Source of the DNA: Hemileia vastatrix
Lineage: Eukaryota > Basidiomycota > Pucciniomycetes > Pucciniales > Zaghouaniaceae
Reading direction: 5' to 3'
Assembly (NCBI GenBank): GCA_030280995.1
Contig: JASXTE010000004.1
Coordinates: forward strand, 40,916,797 to 40,980,796
DNA: 64,000 bases
Positions 56,433-64,000 of the stretch are shown piece after piece. The translations under genes were made by a program, and so were the position numbers. The notes below the pieces were generated by a model that had not been told where the DNA came from, ran no database searches, and saw only the letters and a program-made list of their open reading frames with translations. Positions within the stretch are counted from its first letter, which is position 1. Every line of letters starts with the position of its first letter.

Positions 56433-59400
56433 TATTATTGAACATGGTGAAAGAACAGTTAAACCTGTTAAAAGACAGCTTCCTGTAACTAGTAGCCCTA
56501 TTGATGTAATTAGCAAATTGTCATTTGATGAACCTTTAAATTTAACTTCTACATCTTTAATTAATCCTTCTCTTGCAATTAAAAATGATTCTTTTCCCCC
56601 TGAAATCTATACCTTAATTGAAAAAACTTCTGAGGAAATATTGAAAGATACCCTTGATTTTAATATTGTAAAAGACAAACATGTGAGAGATGTGTTAATC
56701 CATGAAAATGATAGATTAAATAATTTACACTTGCAATGTAAAGTGAGTTCTTCTGTACAAGATACAGCTTATTTAAAAATCAAAGAAACCTTGAATATTG
56801 TTCTTAGTCAACAAAAACAAATAAGAAGTGACCATAGAGCTATCTCAGATAGAAATATCAGTCTACATAAGACCTTGAGTGAATTGAAACCCCTTATTGA
56901 GGAAAATTATTCATTCAAAAATGAAATAAAATCTCTGCAAAATGAGTTTAAGAAGCTAAAAAATGATTTCCATGCACTAAGTACCAAACACTCAGTTTCT
57001 GAGGACAGAAATGTTCTATCTCTTGCAAAAGTAAATGACCAGATGTCTGAAATTCCAAGAATAAGAAACTATGTGTCTGACCTACAGGAAAAGTTCTCAA
57101 CCTTAAACACCAATAATGAATTAAATGAGATTTCTGTAAATAAGCTGCAAAAAAATAAAGGGAAAAGACCTGAGCAAAGTTCATCCTTTCTTCCTCATAT
57201 TTCAACCATTAAACAAACTGACAATGAGTCTGTGAAATCTTTTGCTACTAGCAAAAAATCTTGTGATGGTCATGCACCAGCTGTTTCTGTAAATAATGAA
57301 ATTTCTGAACACCTGGCTAAACTTCAGGAATTATTAATAATGAATAATTCAAACCAAAAAGTGGACCATCCCAGTAGTCAGAAAAATTGGCCTAAGTTAG
57401 ACCAATATCCTACCTTTGATGGTGATTCTTCCTCTGATTGGAAACACTTTATCCAAAGAATTGATAATTTAAAGAGATCTTATAAACTACCTGATGAAGA
57501 AATTGTTTCTAAGCTAATTTCTTTATTTTCCAATGTAGCCTTGATGTGGTATGAATCTGTCCTTTTAGATAACAATCATTATACATGGAATGATTGGAAA
57601 TCCTTGATTGAGAATCAGTTTGGTGGTTCAAAATTCAGGTTAGCTCAGCAGAGACTGTATGAGAATACTAGATATGTATCCTCCTCTGTTGAAAAGCCCA
57701 TTGTTTTTCTGATGAAAATAACTAAAATCCTTAGAGCAATTGATCCAAAGTTGGATTATGATATTTGGAGAGATAAAATCTTGTATAAATTACCAAATTC
57801 TCTTAGGGATTTGATTGTTGCTAGAACTGAGCATGTAAGGGAAAATTCTTCTTTCATTAATATCTGTAATGAAGTACTACTCAACCATAGATATGAACCA
57901 AAGAATTACCCTAGTAAATCTTATAATGATCAGAATAAACCTTCTATAAAGCTCCCAGAAAAATCTGGTAAACCCTCTGCCCCAGTTGCACCTAAAAAAT
58001 ATGCAACAAATACTTGTTATAAATGTAACAAACCGTGGCAGAAGGGTCATGTTTGTGACAAGAAAATTCATCTTGTTGAACAAAATGAAGACACTGATGA
58101 AGTTGAACTTGATGTCAATAATTCTTCCAGTGACTGTGAAAGTAATATCTCCTATGACAATGAATCTGTTAAAGATGTTTTAATGTTGGAACATGATGTC
58201 CATTATTTAAATAATATATCTGAGGATTGTGTATTGAATTTATCTTCAGTAGAAAATGCTGAGATAATTAAAGATATTACTAACAATTCTATTCCTATAT
58301 CCCCTTTAAAGGCACCTGTTATCATTAATGGTAAAAATGTTGATGTAGTTCTTGATTCTGGTGCTGGAGGAAGTGTAGTATCTGAAAAAGCTTTGGCTTC
58401 AGTGGATAAGGAATATTTGAGTAAATTATTGCCTATAACTTCTGAAAAATGGAGAGGATATGGTTCTACCTTATTTCCTATTGGCAAATACAAAACCTCT
58501 GTATTTTTCAAATATAATGGTGGTTTTGTCAGAGCTATTTGTGAGTTTGTTGTCATGAAAAATGATAATTTGAGCAATTGGTTTATTATGGGAAATGATA
58601 TTTTAACCATGTTTGGTGTGAAACTGGACCCAGCAAATAATTGCTTTACCTTAGGAATGAATGGGAAAAGAAAATTCAAAATTTCTTCTCCTAGACCTTC
58701 TGGGCATTTGTTGAAATCTTGTAACTCACTGACCCAATGTAAAGGTAGACCAACAACTGAAATGGATGATTTATTACATGAAATAAATACTGCTTCTTTT
58801 GGTGATCAGTTGACTAGTGAGCAAAAAGATTCTATTGTTGCCTCTATTACCTCTTTCCCTATGGCTTTTGCTCATGAGTCTCATGTCTTGGGAATTGTTC
58901 AGGAAGAAATGAAGATTACCTTATCCTGTAATTTGAGTGATATTCCTCCTACCCTTAAGAAAAAACCATATCCTGCTTCTCCATCAAAAAGAAAAGATAT
59001 TGAAGATAATATTGAAACATTATTGAAAATGAATATCATTGAGAAAGTGGATGTCACCCCCAAATATTGTGTCATCTCCCCAGTCTTAATTTCATATGAA
59101 AAAGATAAAGCTAGATTATGTGGAGATTACAGAGCTTTAAATACTTATACTGTTGATGATATTTATCCTTTACCCAGAATTAATTCAATACATGCTACCT
59201 TGCAAGGTGCAAAATTTATTAGTTGTCTGGATGGTAATAAAGGTTATCATCAGGTTCCAGTTGAGAAAAATTCTCAAAATTTTTTGCTTATTGCTACTCA
59301 TATGGGAATATATAAGTATGTTAGGATGCCATTTGGCCCTAAAAATGCTCCTTCAGTTTTCCAGAAGGTCATGGATAACACTTTCCATCAAGAAATTATT

Positions 59401-61860
59401 GAAGGTTGGCTCATGGTTTATATTGATGATATTATTGTTTTTTCTAAAACTTTTGATGAACATATAATTCACTTGAATAGAGTTTTCCAAAAAATGGATG
59501 AAATCAATATGACCTTATCTTTAAAAAAGTGTAAATTTGGTTTTCAATCTTTGAAAGTCCTTGGCCATGTTGTGTCAGGCTTACAAATTTGTGTAGACCA
59601 TAATAAAGTTGCTGCCATTCAAAATGTGAAAGCACCAACTTCTGTAAGAGAAATCCAAAGTTTTTTGTGTATGTGTGGCTATTATAGACAATATATTAAA
59701 AACTATCAGGTCATAGCCTTGCCTCTTACAAAACTAACCAGAAAAGATGTTGCTTTTCTCTGGAATAATGACTGTCAAAAAGCTTTTAATACATTGAAAA
59801 GTTGCTTAATGACAGCCCCTATATTGGCTCTTCCAGATTTTAACAAGCCATTTGTACTTTATACAGATGCTAGCTTTATTGGTCTGGGAGCTGCCCTTCA
59901 CCAAAAGCAAATTATTAATGATAAATCCTCAGAGGTTGTAATTTGTTATATTTCAAGAACCTTAAGAAATAGTGAATTGAAATATGGTGCCACTCAATTG
60001 GAGTGCTTAGCAGTTGTTTGTGCTCTTGGGAAACTTCATTACTACTTGGATGACCAAAAATTTGAGTTGGTAACTGACTGTAGTGCTGTGAAATCTCTCT
60101 TAAACCTCAAAACACCTAACAGACATATGTTCAGGTGGCAACTTGCTGTTCAAGAATACAGAGGAAGGATGACTATTATCCATAGAGCTGGAAATGTTCA
60201 TTCTAATGTTGATATGCTCTCCAGATTGCCTCTGCCAAATAATGACTCCAATCCTGCTTATGTACCTGAAGATGATACTGTTCATATACATGGTATATTT
60301 ATAGTTGATATGGAAGAAGAGTTATTACAGTTAATACTGGATTCATATGATAAAGATTCTGAATTAAATAAATTAGTTACTATTTTGAATGATCCTAAGA
60401 ATGCTTCAATTCAAGCATTAATAAAAACTCTTCCTGCAAAGTACCAAAATGCTTTAAGTAAAGGAAAGTTTTCTATTGAAGATGGTTATATATATTATAG
60501 GAGGAAGCTTACCAATGTAATTGTTATTCCTCCTTCAATGAAAGAAACTATCCTCAAACTTTGTCATGATGACATATTAGCTGGTCATTTTGATCTTGAA
60601 AAAACATTGATTAGAATCAAAAACACTGCATGGTGGGCTAATATGTCTGAAGACACAAAATTATATGTTGAATCTTGTGATTCCTGCCAAAAATCTAAAA
60701 GGTTAACAGGTAAGAGACCAGGGTTATTACAACATATTGAAGCACCTAGTGCTCCCTGGCAAATCATTAATATGGATTTTGTCACTGGTCTTCCTGTTGC
60801 AGGTAAAGACAGCTTTAACTCTTGTTGGGTAATAGTGGATAGATTCACTAGAATGTGAAAATTTATTCCAACCCACAAAGATGTATCCACCAAAGAATTA
60901 GCTTTCTTATGGTGGTCTTACATGTTTAATATTATTGGTTTTCCAAAAGCCATTATCTCTGATAGGGATCCAAAATTTACTTCTGAGTTTTGGACCTCTT
61001 TGATGGATATTTGTGGCTGTGAGTTAAAATTGTCTACAGCTCACCATCCTCAGACTGATGGTCTAGCTGAAAGAATGATTCAAACTCTGGAAGATATGAT
61101 TAGAAGGTATTGTGCCTTTGGTTTAGAATATAAAGACAATGACAGATTTACTCATGATTGGGTCACTCTTTTGCCTGGTCTTGAATTTGCATATAATAGC
61201 ACTGTTCATTCTGTCACTGAGAAAAAGCCTTTTGAGCTTTGGTTAGGTTATGTCCCAAACACTCCTGCTCAGATTCTCAATAATAAATTACCTAAGTTGG
61301 AACTACACCCTGGTGTAAAATCTTTTATGCAAATGCAACAGCTATGCAGAAAACATGCTCAAAGTTGTATTGATAAAGCATTTGAATATGAAAAGAAAAG
61401 ATGGGATAAATCCCATAAAGAATACACATTTAACAAGGGTGATTAGGTGTTGATCTCTACTGTCCATTTCAATTTACAGGGTAACCACAAATTAAAAGAT
61501 CCTTTTGTAGGACCATTTGTTGTTAAAAGAATGGTTGGTGATAATGCAGTAGAAGTTGTATTGTATTCTCCATATGATAGCAAACATCCTGTCTTTCCCA
61601 TTTCTTTGCTTAAACCTTATACTTCCAACAGTGACTTATTTCCAAAAAGAAGAGGAAGACCTAAGAAGAACCCTCAGGAAGTCACAGAAACAGCAGAAAT
61701 TGATAAAATTCTCAATGATAGAATTATCACTTCTGAGAGAGGTACTGAATATTTATTCAGATATAAGAACAAATCATCTGAAAATGATGCATGGATACCT
61801 GGCAAGAAAATTTCAAATCTGCCTGCTCTGTTGAAAAAATACAAAAAGAAAAAATCTTAG
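55699..61860 (+). pseudogene. Gag-Pol polyprotein of chromovirus B (two stops in integrase)
   Basis: 2053 codons in one frame, close in sequence to the protein of A from the Gag capsid domain on. Gag starts about residue 563, zinc knuckle at C773, protease D886-S-G, RT YIDD at 1241-1244, integrase triad D1693, D1755, E1791 (35 residues between the last two), chromodomain about 2000-2048. TGA at codon 1720 (60856-60858) replaces the Cys of A's KMCKF; TAG at codon 1916 (61444-61446) replaces Glu in GDEVL. No frameshifts. Two conserved positions are also altered: SFLCMCGYYR (Gly to Cys) and VVCALGKLHYY in RNase H. Gag, protease and RT could be made, but integrase would be truncated unless the stops are read through or are sequencing errors. 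Confidence 0.9.
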
Positions 61861-61883
61861 CATTTTTTTTTATTGTTTTTTTT

Positions 61884-61895
61884 AGAGTGAGGGAG
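61884..61895 (+). other. Polypurine tract of B
   Basis: AGAGTGAGGGAG, identical to A, abutting the 3' LTR. Confidence 0.75.
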
Positions 61896-63034
61896 TGTCA
61901 GCCAGGCTATTCCAGGAGTCCAGTAAATGATATATAAATTATAAAACCTTAAAGAGTGGGTAAGACTTGTATTTAATGAATATAACTTAATATTTTATTG
62001 CATAATGAAATTATATAAGAATTTTATTATATACAAGTGTTACATTAAATTTATTGGTTATATATATTTTTATATACAATTAAATTGAGCATAATATAAT
62101 ATATTCTACAAATAATGGCGCATTTTTATGTATTTAATAATTATAAATTTATATTTAATTAATTAAAAAACATATATTATAATTACAAGTGTAAAATTGA
62201 TTTATAATATATTTAAATTAATTATTTAAATTTATATATTAAATAACACCTCTCATATAAAACTAAACAATAATTAATGACGCTTCTTTTGACCCTTAAT
62301 TGTGTTAGAAAAAAAACAAATAAATTAATTTATACTAAATTGAGATTAATTACATGTTTTGTTGCGTCAAAGTATTTTTTTGTTTCACTTAAAATATCCT
62401 TTAATCAGATTGTACCATCTGTATGGAATTATATTTCTCATAGTTCCTATGTTCCAATTTTTTTAGTTATTCACTATTGTCACTTACTGATTTGGGAATT
62501 AATGGCGGGGAAATTGGATTCTTAATTGGGCTTTTAATTATTTGTTTCATGTTTTTCTCTATATTGTTATGTTTCATTTACTCTTTTGATATATTTGTTT
62601 TATTCCATTCCAATCATTGTATTTACAAATATAGTAGCGCTTCAGAGGACCCATTGCCTATAAAAGGGCCTTGGATAATCCCCTGTAGCCTCATCACTTA
62701 TTACACACTCAACAAATTAAATAACCAATTTATTAAGTTTATATTTTTTTATTAGTAATACAAATCTAATTTAAATTCTATACAACAAATCAAAGGTTGC
62801 TTTAAGTCTGATAGTAATTAAAATTGTTTGCCGCGCAGAACCCTTACATTTAATAATATTACTGTTAATAAAATCTAAGTTTTTGTCACCTCTCAAAGTT
62901 GCTCACCGTTGTTTCCCTCTCAAATAAATTAAATATATATTTTTTTGGTTTACTTCTTTATTTTCCCTTGTCCTCCTCCTTCTCTCCTCCTTTTTCTCCT
63001 ATTTTTCCTACCTCTTCTAGACGACTGACCAACA
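61896..63034 (+). repeat. 3' LTR of element B
   Basis: 1139 bp, TATAAAA at 62659-62665; nearly identical to 53871-55010. Confidence 0.95.
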
Positions 63035-63039
63035 ATCCT

Positions 63040-63620
63040 AATCTTCCAATTAAAAAATAGAAAAAAAAGAAGAAAAGGAGGAAGGATTTGAAGATCCTAA
63101 TCCTCCAATTGGAGAATAAAGAAAAAAATAATATAGCAAGCTAAAAAAAATAGGAGGCAGAAGGATTTGAAAATCCACTCCTATTTCCCCGCTAAAAATA
63201 ATTGAGAAAAAAATTAAAAAAGGAAGTATGTAGGATTTGAAAGTCCTTCCTCCTAATTTTAATTTTCTTGCTTTATTTAATTTTTTCTCCTCCTATTTTT
63301 TTTTGCTTGCTATATTTTTTTCTGTATTTTCTAATTGGAGGATTAGGATTTTCAAATAATTTCTCTTTTTTTTTTCTTGCTATTTTTTTATTTATTTTTT
63401 ATTTTTTAATTGGAGAATTAAGATCTTCAAATCCTTCCTCCTTTTTTTTCTTTTTTTCTTGCTATACTTTTTTTTGTATTTTCTAATTGAAGGATTAGGA
63501 TCTTCGAATCCTTCCTCTTTTTTTTTATACCACTTATTTTATTTTTTTTCTACTTTCTAATTAGAAGATTAGGATCTTCAAATCTTTCCTCCTCCTATTT
63601 TTCTTTTAGTATTTTATTAT
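63040..63620. repeat. Core repeat of the hairpin element (GGATTAGGATCTTCAAATCC units)
   Basis: Units of about 75 bp, CTAATTGGAGGATTAGGATC then TTCAAATCCTTCCTCC and a T-rich spacer, repeat on the right (63330-63600) and appear inverted at 63040-63120. The same units occur at 4420-4930 and 53720-53870. Long T-runs and short open frames here are not genes. Confidence 0.65.
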
Positions 63621-64000
63621 AATTATTATTTTACTCTAGGAGACACTTCCTAATAACTTCAGTGAGGGATTAATGCCTCACTCTTCTCTCTGGATCAGGA
63701 ATTTCAAGGCATATATATGGTAAGACTTTCTCTGGGATTTCTTTTACCACTAACTTTGAAATGTAGATTATTTTATCATTTAAATATTTCCCTATAGCCC
63801 CTCAAATAAATCTATATATCATTTTATCTAAATAGGTTTTCTTCTCCCACTAAATTTGAAATGTATTTTATTTTATCATTTACCTATCTCCCTATAGCCT
63901 CTCAAAAAAATCCATATATCATTGTTTCTAAATATCAAAAGGTAATTAGTAGTTAATAATAAATTTATATTAAATAAAACATACATCATTGTCTTTAAAT

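Larger units (their letters stand above)
53871..63034 (+). mobile_element. Ty3/Gypsy chromovirus B, complete but with two stops
   Basis: 9164 bp. Target pentamers ATCCT are identical on both sides (53866-53870 and 63035-63039). LTRs of 1140 and 1139 bp differ at about four bases and one indel, so insertion is recent. Primer site, purine tract, TATA boxes and coding order are as in A, but the LTR body and leader are largely different. The polyprotein frame is open end to end except for two in-frame stops in integrase. Confidence 0.95.
53215..63999. mobile_element. Long hairpin element, copy 2, split by chromovirus B
   Basis: The left arm is 53215-53870 and the right arm 63040-63999. The stretch CCAGAGAAAGTCTTACC near 53583 faces GGTAAGACTTTCTCTGG near 63719, and the Harbinger-side end faces 63930-63999, which reaches the window edge. 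Element B inserted near the centre with target ATCCT. Same family as 4140-6520. Confidence 0.65.

Overview
The window is a repeat-rich, strongly AT-rich stretch of a eukaryotic, most likely fungal, genome. Short introns with GTAAGT donors, CTAAT/CTAAC branch points and AG acceptors recur. The Ty3/Gypsy chromovirus polyproteins, the Harbinger transposases with a NAM/Myb-like partner, and the nested TE layout most resemble what I know from rust fungi (Pucciniales). That assignment is inference from remembered family resemblance; no species is claimed. I see no rRNA, tRNA or CRISPR, and only one convincing non-TE gene.

Layout. 0.2-6.5 kb: PIF/Harbinger copy 1 (NAM/Myb-like ORF1 on minus, broken DDE transposase on plus), followed by a long hairpin element that contains a small TIR element that in turn contains an 800-bp solo LTR. 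7.0-10.0 kb: gag-only LTR element on minus, followed by an inverted repeat and a second Harbinger ORF1 remnant (10.65-11.4 kb). 12.4-14.4 kb: a less AT-rich island with a small two-exon gene whose last exon lies in a dispersed repeat ending in a MITE. 14.78-23.55 kb: intact Ty3/Gypsy chromovirus 'A' with 825-bp LTRs, a 5-bp target duplication and an open 2007-codon polyprotein. 24.35-29.5 kb: 5'-truncated minus-strand relative 'C'. 29.5-37.1 kb: repeat and MITE copies, then a TIR element carrying a Ty1/Copia element. 37.4-40.3 kb: second, internally deleted Copia. 40.8-41.3 kb: tandem hairpin array. 41.3-43.8 kb: featureless AT-rich DNA. 43.8-46.2 kb: repeat copy and Harbinger copy 2. 46.2-49.3 kb: long-TIR element with a solo LTR and two MITEs. 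49.3-53.2 kb: Harbinger copy 3. 53.2-64.0 kb: a second copy of the hairpin element, split by nearly intact chromovirus 'B' (53871-63034, LTRs about 1140 bp, two stops in integrase).

Main discovery candidate. In both A and B the first part of the Gag-Pol frame is overprinted by a second coding frame reached by splicing. A conserved 58/64-nt intron begins in phase 0 after codon 24/25 and shifts the frame. The new frame encodes a 185/203-residue protein (start, coiled-coil-like block, W-rich motif, basic tail), and a second intron of exactly 58 nt in both elements rebuilds TGG|TAA as its stop. In the core block 11 of 15 changed codons are synonymous in this second frame, while the Gag-Pol frame is almost fully diverged there. 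The spliced frame therefore looks like the one under selection, and the element appears to make two proteins from overlapping DNA by splicing.
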